A stretch of 64,000 nt of DNA, from contig JACXWD010000008.1 of assembly GCA_014764515.1 (NCBI GenBank), positions 27,617 through 91,616 of the forward strand. Direction: 5' to 3'. Under the pieces are notes generated by a model. That model made no database searches. It saw only the letters and a list, made by a program, of their open reading frames with translations, and was not told the origin of the DNA. Source of the DNA: Candidatus Polarisedimenticola svalbardensis. GTDB lineage: Bacteria > Acidobacteriota > Polarisedimenticolia > Polarisedimenticolales > Polarisedimenticolaceae. The stretch's first letter is position 1. Each line of letters opens with the position of its first letter. Shown here one piece after another: positions 1 to 7,892 of the stretch. The translations under genes were made by a program, and so were the position numbers.

Positions 1-1
1 C

Positions 2-373
2 GAATCGTACCCTGAAGACTACGAAGTCACCCTGGCCGAACATGCGGTCTGGAAGGCGACCCAGTACAACGCCATGGTGGAGGCCAAGCTGGAGATCGCC
101 CTTGAGGAAACATCCAGGATCCCCGACCGGGTTCAGAACGAGCCGGACTACATGACTCACTTCCTGAACGGTGTGCGCACCGCCCGGGACAACCACCTGG
201 GCAGTTGCGAGCACATGATGGGGTACATGTTCAACGGACGCAGCGGCGACACCAGCGCTCCGGCATGGCGTGACGGCAAGAACCTGGTTTACGGGCTGGA
301 GATGATCCGGCAACTACCCCAGTGCTTCATTCCGGTTCCCAACCCTCCGATCCTCGAGACGGCCCGGAAGTAG
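2..373 (+). CDS. C-terminal part of an unrecognised protein (5' end outside window)
   Basis: The frame is open from base 2, so the true start lies upstream of the window and only the last 123 residues are visible. The visible part has no membrane segment and no CxxCH heme motif. Two cysteines are seen (in SCEHMM and QCFIP) and the C-terminus is proline-rich (IPVPNPPIL). I cannot assign a family. The stop lies 7 bases before the convergent end of the sulfatase-TPR gene. Coding potential is supported by the uninterrupted frame up to the window edge and by codon use like that of the neighbours. Confidence 0.7.
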   Translation, partial: ESYPEDYEVTLAEHAVWKATQYNAMVEAKLEIALEETSRIPDRVQNEPDYMTHFLNGVRTARDNHLGSCEHMMGYMFNGRSGDTSAPAWRDGKNLVYGLEMIRQLPQCFIPVPNPPILETARK

Positions 374-380
374 GACCTGG

Positions 381-2441
381 TCAGGGCGCTCCGAGTCGCT
401 CTTCCAGCACCGGCGTCAGGGGGTAGCCCGGGTGGGCCTGTTTAAGCCTGCCCAGCCACTCCCTGGCCGCCTGCACCTCGCCCAACCGCAGCGAGACCTT
501 GGCTGTATTGAACAGGGCGTCGGCATGATCCGGCGCCAGTTCCAGGGTCCTGAGATAGGCCGACCGGGCGGCCGGTAGATCCCCGCCCTTCTCTTCAAGG
601 ATCCCCAACTGGTTCCAGGCGTCCGCCATGGCCGGCTCCTGGTCCAGGGCGGCGCGGAGCATCTCCCTGCCGCCGTCCAGATCGCCACGTTTCCCCAGTG
701 TGGTTCCAAGAGCGGCCCGCACCGCCGGCTGCTCCCGGTCCAGGGCCAGAGCCTGGCGATACGCTTCTTCGGCATGGACCAGGTCTCCTGCGGAAAACAG
801 GGCGTTGCCCAATCCGAACCAGGTGGAAGGATCGGCAGGCTGCAGTTCTGCAGCCGCCTGGTATTCCCGGGCCGCTCCCCCCGGATCCCCGGAGATGTGC
901 AGGGCGTTGGCCAGGTTCCTGCGGATCTCCCAGTTCCCCGGCGCCAGTTCCGCCGCCCGGCGCAGATCGGCCAGCCCCTCTAGCGCGCCGGACACCGCCA
1001 GCACACCGGCCAGGGCCAGGGCGCCCGGGTTGTCCGGATCAACGGCCAGCACTTCATCGGCCACTACCCCGGCCTGCTCCGGATTACCTGTCGCCAGCAA
1101 GGCTCCGGCCCGGATCAGCTGGTTATGAATCGCCACACGGTCCTTGGGATCCGCCGACGATCCTGCCGTTCCCTCGACGCCGTCCCCGCCGGACAGGTAG
1201 CCGAGACTCATGAGCCGGCGGCGCTCCTCGCTGTCCAGCCCCGGCCCTTCGCTCATAGGCGGCGGCGGGAGGAGGTCCACCATGGCGGCAAGCCTGCGTT
1301 GCCACTCCCGGACCTCTTCCGGCCGGCTGCCGGCCAGGTTGTTCAACTCTTCCCTGTCCGCCGCCATGTCGTAAAGCTCCGGCCTGGGGGCTGCGATGAA
1401 CCGTGTTGCGCCGTCATGGAGGGAGTACAGGGGAGCCCAGCCGTAAGCCCTCAGGGAGAGTTCGCCCTCGGCATAAACCAGCGGCTGCTCCACTGGAAGG
1501 GACATCGGTGGAACCTTCATGATCTCAAGGAGGGTCGGAACCAGGTCCACCACGCTCACCGGGTCGTCGCGAACCGTCCCGGCGTCCAGAATACCGGGCA
1601 TGTGGAGGATCAGGGGGACCTGGATGGTGGAGCGGTAAATGAACAGGCCGTGGGTGTTCTCCCCATGTTCACCCAGGCTCTCACCGTGGTCCGACAACAC
1701 GGCAATCAAAGTGTTTTCAAGCATCCCCCGGGACTCGAGCCCGGACAGCAGCCTGCCGATCTCGGAATCGACATACGCCACTTCACCGGCGTAAAGATCA
1801 TCCCGGTAACGTGACGCAAACGGCTCGGGAGGATCGTACGAAGAGTGGGGGTCGTAGTAATGCACCCATTGGAAAAACGGCTTGCCGCTCTGGGGCAGCA
1901 GTCCGGCCAGCACCTGGTCGGTAGTCTCCCCTGCTTTCCGTTCCAGGATCTCACGGAACTCCACCGACGCGCCCCCTGGTCGGATCGGAGCGCCGGCGTG
2001 TGGCTCGTCGTAGGTGTCGAAACCCTGGTCCAGGCCGAATATTTTCGAGAGCACGATGCTGCTCACCGCCGCCCCGGTGCTGTACCCGTTTTCGCCAAGG
2101 TGCTCCGCCAGGGTCCGGACCCCTTCAGGAAGCCGGAAGTTGGTGTTCTCCCGGATACCGTGGGACGGCGGCTGGAGACCTGTCAAGATCGAGGCGTGGG
2201 ACGGCAGGGTCAGGGGCGTCACGGTCCAGGCGTTGTCGAATCGGACCCCTTCCGCCGCCAGCCGGTCCATGACCGGTGTCTCCACCGATCCGCCGTAACA
2301 ACCGAGGACGTCGGCACGGGTGGTGTCCACGGTGATGAGCAGGAGGTTGGGCGGCCGGCCATCTGAACTGGTCCCCCCTCCACAGCCCACCGCTGCCAGC
2401 AGGAGCAACAGGGATAGTGCAACCCTGCTGCCGGCGTTCAT
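381..2441 (-). CDS. Sulfatase-fold (alkaline phosphatase superfamily) lipoprotein with C-terminal TPR repeats
   Basis: 686 residues. The N-terminus is a lipoprotein signal ending in AAVGC (Cys20), so the protein is probably exported and lipid-anchored. The sulfatase fold follows: NLLLITVDTTRAD carries the first metal ligands and LSDHGESLGEHG carries the second metal cluster (about residues 33-345). The position that holds formylglycine Cys/Ser in true sulfatases (CxPSR) reads TLPSH, so the nucleophile is probably Thr and sulfatase activity is doubtful; a phosphatase or phosphodiesterase role is possible. After the motif RRLMSLGYLSG, residues about 430-680 are TPR units (for example NPGALALAGVLAV, DPSTWFGLGNALF, ADAWNQLGILEE). 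A second sulfatase-fold gene lies at 56908-58275. The start overlaps a possible 37-codon upstream ORF by ATGA. Confidence 0.88.
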   Translation of the reverse strand: MNAGSRVALSLLLLLAAVGCGGGTSSDGRPPNLLLITVDTTRADVLGCYGGSVETPVMDRLAAEGVRFDNAWTVTPLTLPSHASILTGLQPPSHGIRENTNFRLPEGVRTLAEHLGENGYSTGAAVSSIVLSKIFGLDQGFDTYDEPHAGAPIRPGGASVEFREILERKAGETTDQVLAGLLPQSGKPFFQWVHYYDPHSSYDPPEPFASRYRDDLYAGEVAYVDSEIGRLLSGLESRGMLENTLIAVLSDHGESLGEHGENTHGLFIYRSTIQVPLILHMPGILDAGTVRDDPVSVVDLVPTLLEIMKVPPMSLPVEQPLVYAEGELSLRAYGWAPLYSLHDGATRFIAAPRPELYDMAADREELNNLAGSRPEEVREWQRRLAAMVDLLPPPPMSEGPGLDSEERRRLMSLGYLSGGDGVEGTAGSSADPKDRVAIHNQLIRAGALLATGNPEQAGVVADEVLAVDPDNPGALALAGVLAVSGALEGLADLRRAAELAPGNWEIRRNLANALHISGDPGGAAREYQAAAELQPADPSTWFGLGNALFSAGDLVHAEEAYRQALALDREQPAVRAALGTTLGKRGDLDGGREMLRAALDQEPAMADAWNQLGILEEKGGDLPAARSAYLRTLELAPDHADALFNTAKVSLRLGEVQAAREWLGRLKQAHPGYPLTPVLEERLGAP

Positions 2442-2551
2442 TCCTGTGGCCTCGCCGCCGCGATTTTTTCCAAGCGGCTGGCGACGCCGACCGCACAGGA
2501 CAACAGGTGGGCCTTGATCTCGGTGCGGTTAATGACGTGCTGTCGGATCAT
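2438..2551 (-). CDS. Possible 37-residue small ORF coupled to the sulfatase-TPR gene
   Basis: An ATG at 2551 opens a 37-codon frame (MIRQHVINRTEIKAHLLSCA...) whose TGA overlaps the ATG of the sulfatase-TPR gene as ATGA. The peptide looks helical (HLLSCAVGVASRLEKIAAA) with no signal peptide. I see no Shine-Dalgarno sequence before its ATG, and a TAG closes the frame six codons upstream, so this is the only start. The overlap suggests a leader peptide or translationally coupled small protein. It is too short for the ORF track and could be chance. Confidence 0.35.
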   Translation of the reverse strand: MIRQHVINRTEIKAHLLSCAVGVASRLEKIAAARPQE

Positions 2552-2632
2552 GGGGCGAAGTTTAACAGACTAGACGGGGAACCTTCCCGATTCCGTTACA
2601 CCGGAAGAATAAGCAAGAAGGAGATGTTCGGC

Positions 2633-2830
2633 TCAATGTTCCTGGAGATCACGGCGGAGATTCTGGACTGAGGGTTTCTCCGGCAGGTCACGGGGAGCCA
2701 GTTTTCTGCGGGACTCGAGCTTGCCGGTCCACTCGCGCGGGTGGAGACCGTAGGGGCGCAGATCGGACGAGGTTTCCATCCCGGCCCTCCGGGATAACCA
2801 GCCCGCAATTTTCCGCGTGACGTTGTTCAT
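2633..2830 (-). CDS. Small basic hypothetical protein, 65 aa
   Basis: The ORF track gives 78 residues from 2869; I prefer the internal ATG at 2830 (MNNVTRKIAGWLSRR) because the upstream residues look non-coding and a weak GGA lies before this ATG. The product is a short, strongly basic, soluble protein (RRAGMETSSDLRP, PREWTGKLESRRKLAP). No domain is recognised. It sits on the same strand as the sulfatase-TPR gene and the DUF190-crcB pair, about 100 bases downstream of the DUF190 gene, so it may be at the end of that transcript. Existence is likely but not certain. Confidence 0.5.
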   Translation of the reverse strand: MNNVTRKIAGWLSRRAGMETSSDLRPYGLHPREWTGKLESRRKLAPRDLPEKPSVQNLRRDLQEH

Positions 2831-2931
2831 GGCATGTCCGATTCCAAACAGCTGCCTTGAAGGTACCACGGTTCAGGTGGTCACGGTCGCATTGGCAATG
2901 GAGTTTTTCGGTGGCCGGACCGGTCAATCCG

Positions 2932-3270
2932 TTATTTTTTTGATCCACGGTAAAGACGGATCTCCACTTTCTCCAGTGTTGCCAACCCTTCTTCCACCGC
3001 CTGGTCCACCAACGGCATGAACGCATCGATCTTTTCCCGGGCGTCAACGATCTCCACAACCACCGGCAGGTCGGCGGACATCCGCAGGACCTTGGCCGTG
3101 TGCAGCCGGCTGTTGGCGCCGAAACCTTCAAGGCCTCTCAGCACCGTGGCGCCGGCCAGCCCATGCTCACGGGCCTTCAGCACCAGCCACTCGTACAACG
3201 GTCGGCCCTCGTGGTGATCGCCTTCCCCGATGAAGATCCTGAGCAGAACACCTTCTTCCGGAAGAACCAT
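2932..3270 (-). CDS. DUF190 family protein (PII-like), CrcB-associated
   Basis: 112 residues matching the DUF190 family: N-terminal VLLRIFIGEGDHHEGRPLYEWLV, central GLAGATVLRGLEGFG and SADLPVVVEIVDAREKIDAFMP. The fold of this family is ferredoxin-like and resembles PII signalling proteins. DUF190 genes are commonly found beside crcB, and here the gene starts 8 bases after the crcB stop, so the two form one operon. An AGGTGA Shine-Dalgarno precedes the ATG. A role in regulating or assisting fluoride export is an inference from context; the biochemical function of the family is not established. Confidence 0.9.
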   Translation of the reverse strand: MVLPEEGVLLRIFIGEGDHHEGRPLYEWLVLKAREHGLAGATVLRGLEGFGANSRLHTAKVLRMSADLPVVVEIVDAREKIDAFMPLVDQAVEEGLATLEKVEIRLYRGSKK

Positions 3271-3278
3271 GGGTCACC

Positions 3279-3671
3279 TCACAACAGGCCGGAGGCGGCA
3301 TAACCGGCCCAGACCGCAAACACCACCAGCAACAGGTGGATCCCGACATAGACAGCGGCCCGCAGGTGCTGGCCGTCCTGCAGCAGGCCGAAGGTTTCAT
3401 ACCCGAACGTGGAGAAGGTGGTGAACCCTCCCAGAACCCCGATGAACAGGAACAGGCGCATTTCGGGGCCGATCAGCTGTCTCGCCTCCGCGAGCCCTGC
3501 CAGGAACCCGATGGCGAGGCAACCGGCGGCGTTGACGGCGAAGGTGCCGTACGGAAAGGTCGTGAACGGGAGCATCCGGTGCACCGCGCCGCCCATGGCG
3601 TATCGCAGCACCGAGCCTATGAACCCGCCGGAGCCGACCAGGATCCCCTGCATGAGCCAATCGGTTTTCAC
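3279..3671 (-). CDS. crcB: Fluoride channel/exporter CrcB (Fluc)
   Basis: 130 residues with four hydrophobic segments, the usual size for a single Fluc subunit that works as an antiparallel dimer in the inner membrane. Family motifs are visible: GGFIGSVLRYAMG near the N-terminus, the YGTFAVNAAGC segment (TF-N pattern) and GFTTFSTFGYE, which contributes the fluoride-lining phenylalanines and the central sodium site. The ORF-track start is GTG at 3671; an ATG at 3653 (MQGILVG) is an alternative and neither has a clear ribosome binding site. The DUF190 gene follows 8 bases downstream. I looked for the fluoride (crcB-motif) riboswitch upstream and did not find it. Confidence 0.93.
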   Translation of the reverse strand: MKTDWLMQGILVGSGGFIGSVLRYAMGGAVHRMLPFTTFPYGTFAVNAAGCLAIGFLAGLAEARQLIGPEMRLFLFIGVLGGFTTFSTFGYETFGLLQDGQHLRAAVYVGIHLLLVVFAVWAGYAASGLL

Positions 3672-3727
3672 CGGAGCAGTCTACAACGAGGCTAGAGCTG
3701 AACGGTAGTTCGGGTTACCATGGCTCC

Positions 3728-4465
3728 ATGCTTCGCCGTCGATTTTCCGTCATCCTGGTCAGCATCGCCCTGGCAGCCCTGCCAGTGGCGGCGGAAGTGC
3801 TGTTCCCCGAGTTCCTGGAGGAGGCCGGCCCGGCGATTGGCGCCGCGGATCAGTCCTGCCCGGTGGCCGAGAGCACGCCCTGGACCGAATCCGGGCAGTT
3901 CTCCACCTGTGCCGCCGTGGATTCGGATTTCAAACAGTTCAAGAAACTATGGCGGCGCCTGCTCCTGGACAGTCCGTCATTCCAGATCGCCCCGAGGGAG
4001 AACTGGAACCGACTGGCCAGCGGCATCCGCACCAACCTGTTCCGCTACTACGGTTTCCCGGGCAACGTCTACTTCGACGAGGAACAGGCCCTGGTGTTCT
4101 TCACCGTCCATGCCACTCTGTCCCCCTGCCCCGGCCCGAATCCGATGTTCCCGGGTAAGGATGAAACGGTCTACCGGGTCGGGTCTCCGGGAGTGATCAA
4201 ACCTGAAAAGGCGATCTCCGTGGACCCCCGTTTCCCTCGCTCGCTCCGGAAGGTCCGCACCGGAGGCGCCGTAATCCTGCGATCGATCATCGACCCCAGC
4301 GGCGTGCCGACCCGCCTCTGTGTCCTGCAGTCCAACCCGGACAACCAGGACATGAAAGACTCGGCCATGGAAGCGGTGCAACGCTGGCGCTATGACCCGG
4401 CACTGAAAGACGACACACCGGTGCCGTTTTACCTGACGATCCAGGTGAATTTTGCGTTGCAGTAG
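3728..4465 (+). CDS. Exported protein with C-terminal TonB domain
   Basis: 245 residues. An N-terminal signal peptide (LRRRFSVILVSIALAALPVAAE) indicates export. The C-terminal ~80 residues form a TonB-C domain: GGAVILRSIIDPSGVPTRLCVLQSNP, then AMEAVQRWRYDPALKDDTPVPFYLTIQVNF, which is the standard strand-helix-strand pattern of the family. The middle contains four cysteines and no other domain I recognise. Proteins of this kind with a cleavable signal rather than an N-terminal anchor are common in Acidobacteriota; they are probably periplasmic and not classical energy transducers. It is monocistronic in appearance, with the POT transporter about 100 bases downstream. Confidence 0.82.
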   Translation: MLRRRFSVILVSIALAALPVAAEVLFPEFLEEAGPAIGAADQSCPVAESTPWTESGQFSTCAAVDSDFKQFKKLWRRLLLDSPSFQIAPRENWNRLASGIRTNLFRYYGFPGNVYFDEEQALVFFTVHATLSPCPGPNPMFPGKDETVYRVGSPGVIKPEKAISVDPRFPRSLRKVRTGGAVILRSIIDPSGVPTRLCVLQSNPDNQDMKDSAMEAVQRWRYDPALKDDTPVPFYLTIQVNFALQ

Positions 4466-4564
4466 CCGTAGGGCCCTCGTCTTCTTTTCCCTGTACCTCC
4501 GCCCGGTTCTCCTGTAAGTTTTTAGCTTATGCCGCCGGCTGACGGGCCGGATCAGGAGGAAACC

Positions 4565-6373
4565 GTGGCTGAAACCAAGCAGGGGCTGCTGAGTATCATC
4601 AAGAGCTACCCTTCCCAGTTCTGGGTCGCCAACACCATGGAGATCTTCGAGAGGATGTCCTGGTACGGCTGGTTCACCGTCATGGCGTTGTACGTCACCG
4701 GGTCGGTGGAGACCGGCGGACTCGGCTTCACCACCGAGACCCGGGGCGCTCTGCAGGCGATCGTCCCGTTCTTCCTGTACGTCATCCCGGTGTTCACCGG
4801 GGCGCTGGCGGATCGTTACGGGTTCAAGAAAACATTCATCACCTCGTACTTCGTAATGATTGCCGCTTACTACCTGCTGGGGCAGTTCACCACGTTCCCG
4901 ACGTTCTTCATGGCGTTCATGTTCGTGGCGGTCGGCGCCGCGCTGTTCAAACCTGTCGTGGTCGGCACTGTGGCCAAGGTAACCACCGAAGGCAACTCCG
5001 CCACCGGGTTCGGCATCTTCTACATGATGGTGAATATCGGCGGGTTCGCCGGGCCGATCGTGGCCGGCATCGTCCGGGGCCAGGGCTGGAAGTGGGTGTT
5101 CGTGGCCTGCTCGTTCTGGGCGTTCATCAACCTGATCATCGTTCTTACCCTGTACCGAGAACCGAAGATCGAGGACAGCCAGCGCCAGGGCGGGCTACAG
5201 AAGGTGCTGGACAACATGGTGGAGGTGCTGGGCAACGTCCGGTTCTTCCTGACCGTGTTCGTCGTTCTGTTTGCACTGATGTTCGCAAACTTGCGGATCG
5301 GCTGGTTCGAGCACTTCACGTGGCTGCACTGCGCCATCTTCGTGCCTGTCTGGCTGATAGGCAACGCCGTCTACGATCTGATGCTTCCCAAGGGTAGCGG
5401 CCAACCGACCCCGGCCGGTGAGATCAAACGGCCGGCGATGATGAAGCGGATGCACTGCAGCAACTGGCGGTTCGCCCTGTTCCTGCTGATCATGTCCGGG
5501 TTCTGGACCAGCTTCAACCAGATCTTCTACACAATGCCGGAATATATCCGTGACTTCACCGAAACCCGCCCAATGATCGAATTCGTCCAGAACACCTACG
5601 ACAACACTTTGGAATGGGCCTTCGGGGCACGAGATATCTCCCCGGCAGTCGCGACCATCAACCAGGATGAGCAGGCACAGATCGTCCACCACCTCCGAGC
5701 CGCCATCGACGGCGGGCTGACACCTGCCGCGCTGGAAGAGGCTTCACGGGAACTGCTGCACAGCAAGGTCCGGATCACTCCGGATGCACTCCAGGTGGCC
5801 ATCGACCGAGGTGGAGGGGATGTTGATTCCATCACCGCCGGGATCATGGAGAGCTCGCGGCAGTTCAACCCCGAGTTCGTCGTCAATATCAATGCCGGTG
5901 CGATCGTTCTCTTCCAGGTATTCATCTCCTTCCTCATGGCCCGGTTCCATCGATTCACCACCATGATCGTCGGGATGGTCATCGCAGCTGTCGGCATTGG
6001 ATTTGCCATGTTTGCCGGAACTCAGGGAATAATCGGCCTCGGCGGGTCGATCTGGGTTGTCGCACTCGGCCTGTTCATATTCTCGTTCGGGGAGATGATG
6101 GCCAGCCCCACCAGCCAGGAGTATGTAGGCAGGATCGCCCCTAAAGACAAGAAGGCGCTGTACATGGGGTATTACTTCGTCGCCATCGCCCTGGGCAACC
6201 TGTTCGGGGGCATCCTCTCCGGTGAGCTATACGGCAAACTGGCCCGGGACATGCAGCGACCGGATCTGATGTGGCTTACGTTCGGCGCCCTGATGCTGTT
6301 CACGGCGCTGATTTTCGTGCTGTACAACATATTTGCCCTGCCTAAGCACAAGGCCGAGGCACTGACACCTTGA
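4565..6373 (+). CDS. POT/PTR-family proton-dependent peptide transporter (MFS)
   Basis: The ORF track starts at 4529, but GTG at 4565 has a perfect AGGAGG five bases upstream, so I call 602 residues. The first helix carries ERMSWYGWF, the POT equivalent of ERFxYYG (ExxERFxYY motif), followed by GALADRYGFKKTF (MFS loop 2-3). Many membrane helices follow. An unusual soluble insert of roughly 100 residues (EYIRDFTETRPMIEF through SSRQFNPEFVVN) separates two late helices. The family imports di- and tripeptides with protons across the inner membrane. The membrane dipeptidase gene begins 16 bases downstream, so uptake and dipeptide cleavage are likely linked. Confidence 0.9.
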   Translation: MAETKQGLLSIIKSYPSQFWVANTMEIFERMSWYGWFTVMALYVTGSVETGGLGFTTETRGALQAIVPFFLYVIPVFTGALADRYGFKKTFITSYFVMIAAYYLLGQFTTFPTFFMAFMFVAVGAALFKPVVVGTVAKVTTEGNSATGFGIFYMMVNIGGFAGPIVAGIVRGQGWKWVFVACSFWAFINLIIVLTLYREPKIEDSQRQGGLQKVLDNMVEVLGNVRFFLTVFVVLFALMFANLRIGWFEHFTWLHCAIFVPVWLIGNAVYDLMLPKGSGQPTPAGEIKRPAMMKRMHCSNWRFALFLLIMSGFWTSFNQIFYTMPEYIRDFTETRPMIEFVQNTYDNTLEWAFGARDISPAVATINQDEQAQIVHHLRAAIDGGLTPAALEEASRELLHSKVRITPDALQVAIDRGGGDVDSITAGIMESSRQFNPEFVVNINAGAIVLFQVFISFLMARFHRFTTMIVGMVIAAVGIGFAMFAGTQGIIGLGGSIWVVALGLFIFSFGEMMASPTSQEYVGRIAPKDKKALYMGYYFVAIALGNLFGGILSGELYGKLARDMQRPDLMWLTFGALMLFTALIFVLYNIFALPKHKAEALTP

Positions 6374-6389
6374 AGAACCGGAGATCACG

Positions 6390-7619
6390 TTGAAATATCG
6401 AATCCTGATGGCAGCCGCCCTGCTGCTGACCGCTTGCGGATCACCTGCCGATGTCACACCGCCGGGCGGGCCGGGGGCCCAGGATGTCTCGGCGGAACAG
6501 ATCGCCCGGGACGTTCTGATCATAGACACCCATGTTGATGTTCCCTATCGCCTGAGGGAAAGTCCCGACGATATTTCGGAGCGGACCGAGGGCGGCCACT
6601 TCGATTTTCCCCGTGCCGTGGAAGGGGGTCTGAACGCGCCGTTCATGTCGATCTATGTACCCTCGAAGTACGAAGACAACGGCGCCAGGGCGGTGGCGGA
6701 CGAGCTCATCGACCTGGTGGAGCAATTCCAGAACGACTGGCCGGACAAGTTTGCCGTGGCGACTTCCCCGGACCAGTTGCTGGAACACAAGGACAAGGGA
6801 CTGATCTCCCTGCCCATGGGGATGGAGAACGCCTCCCCCATGGAAGGGGACCTGAAGAACCTGCACCACTTCTTTGATCGGGGTATCCGGTACATCACCC
6901 TGACCCACGACAGGTGCAACCATATCGGCGATTCTTCTTACGATAAGGAGCGGATCTGGCACGGTCTCAGCCCGTTCGGTGAAGAGCTTGTGCAGGAGAT
7001 GAACCGGATCGGGATGATGGTGGACATCACCCACGTATCCGACGAGACCTTTTACGCCGTGATGGAGATCAGCAAGGCTCCGGTCATCGCATCCCACTCC
7101 TCCTGCCGGGAATTCACACCGGATTTTGAACGCAACATGAACGACGACATGATCCTCAAGCTGGCGGGCGGCGGCGGCGTGATCATGATCAACTTCGGAT
7201 CCGCATTTCTGGACGGCGCCGCCCAGAAACAGACCTGGGGGTACTGGGACGCCTGGAAGGAATACTCGGAGGCCAACGGCGGTGAGATGAAGCATGGCGG
7301 CATGGACGGCTTCAAGGAACAGTACTGGACAGAACACGAGAAGATCACCGGGGACGTGGGAACGATCGCCGATCATATAGACCACGTCGTCGCCCTGGTC
7401 GGGATAGACCATGTGGGCATCGGATCCGATTTTGACGGCATCGGCACCCTCCCCAAGGGTATGGAGAACGTTACCGGGTATCCCAACCTGGTCCGCGAAC
7501 TCCTTTCCCGGGACTATTCTCGTGAAGAGATCGAGAAGGTCCTTTCGGGAAACATCCTCAGGGTATGGCGGCAGGTGGAACAGATTTCCGGGGAAATCCG
7601 GACCGGAGAACAGTCTTGA
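6390..7619 (+). CDS. Membrane dipeptidase (peptidase family M19), lipoprotein
   Basis: 409 residues from a TTG start with GGAG six bases upstream. A lipoprotein signal ends at LLTAC, so the enzyme is probably exported and lipid-anchored. M19 metal ligands are visible: IIDTHVDVPYRL (HxD), MGMENASPMEGD (bridging Glu), SHSSCREF (His) and VGIGSDFDGIG (Asp near the C-terminus). The family hydrolyses dipeptides, including D-amino acid-containing ones, with two zinc ions. It lies directly downstream of the POT transporter and its TGA overlaps the TTG of the FlbD-like gene, so the three genes form one operon. Confidence 0.93.
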   Translation: MKYRILMAAALLLTACGSPADVTPPGGPGAQDVSAEQIARDVLIIDTHVDVPYRLRESPDDISERTEGGHFDFPRAVEGGLNAPFMSIYVPSKYEDNGARAVADELIDLVEQFQNDWPDKFAVATSPDQLLEHKDKGLISLPMGMENASPMEGDLKNLHHFFDRGIRYITLTHDRCNHIGDSSYDKERIWHGLSPFGEELVQEMNRIGMMVDITHVSDETFYAVMEISKAPVIASHSSCREFTPDFERNMNDDMILKLAGGGGVIMINFGSAFLDGAAQKQTWGYWDAWKEYSEANGGEMKHGGMDGFKEQYWTEHEKITGDVGTIADHIDHVVALVGIDHVGIGSDFDGIGTLPKGMENVTGYPNLVRELLSRDYSREEIEKVLSGNILRVWRQVEQISGEIRTGEQS

Positions 7620-7795
7620 TCAAACTCATAAAGGTCGTGGATACCGATGGCATGGCGGTGCACTTCAACCCGGAACATGTCACCCATGTGCAACCGGCGT
7701 CGAACGATACGTCCGTCATCACCTTCACCCACGGGGAAAAGGTCGAGGTCAAGCTCCACGTCGACGACGTGGCCAGCCGCATCACCCGCGCCTGA
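7616..7795 (+). CDS. FlbD-like small protein, 59 aa
   Basis: The ORF track starts this frame at 7565 inside the dipeptidase gene. A TTG at 7616, with GGAG seven bases upstream and overlapping the dipeptidase stop as TTGA, is the better start. The 59 residues (IKLIKVVDTDGMAVHFNP...VITFTHGEKVEVKLHVDDVASRI) follow the layout of the FlbD family: a beta-rich protein with IKLTR-like start, N-P/D-L, ITL-x-NG and a final V-E-V-I segment. FlbD proteins are usually found in flagellar operons; no flagellar gene is present here. Function is therefore unknown. Confidence 0.7.
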   Translation: MIKLIKVVDTDGMAVHFNPEHVTHVQPASNDTSVITFTHGEKVEVKLHVDDVASRITRA

Positions 7796-7796
7796 C

Positions 7797-7892
7797 GGGG
7801 ACAGCAACCGAAACCCGGGTTTCGGTGACAGCATTACAGTTTTGCGGAAACGGATAGGTGTCCCTGAAACTAGGGTTTCGGTTGCTGTCCCC
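7797..7892. repeat. REP/BIME-like pair: two 34-base units in inverted orientation
   Basis: Unit 1 (7797-7830, plus) and unit 2 (7859-7892, minus) both begin GGGGACAGCAACCGAAACCC and are identical at 30 of 34 positions. Unit 1 contains a perfect palindrome (ACCGAAACCCGGGTTTCGGT). The two units face each other with 28 bases between them, so the 96 bases can fold into a long hairpin between the convergent ends of the FlbD-like and GNAT genes and may act as a bidirectional terminator. The arrangement resembles REP pairs spread by RAYT (Y1 transposase-like) enzymes. Unit 2 supplies the last codons and stop of the GNAT gene. Confidence 0.75.

Noticed and set aside
2-373. Cytochrome c-like identity for the partial first gene
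   Set aside because: There is no CxxCH motif in the visible part, only two separate cysteines.
3672-3727. Possible fluoride (crcB-motif) riboswitch upstream of crcB
   Set aside because: I could not place the conserved GGNGAUGG-type elements or the pseudoknot, and the space before the divergent TonB gene is too short.
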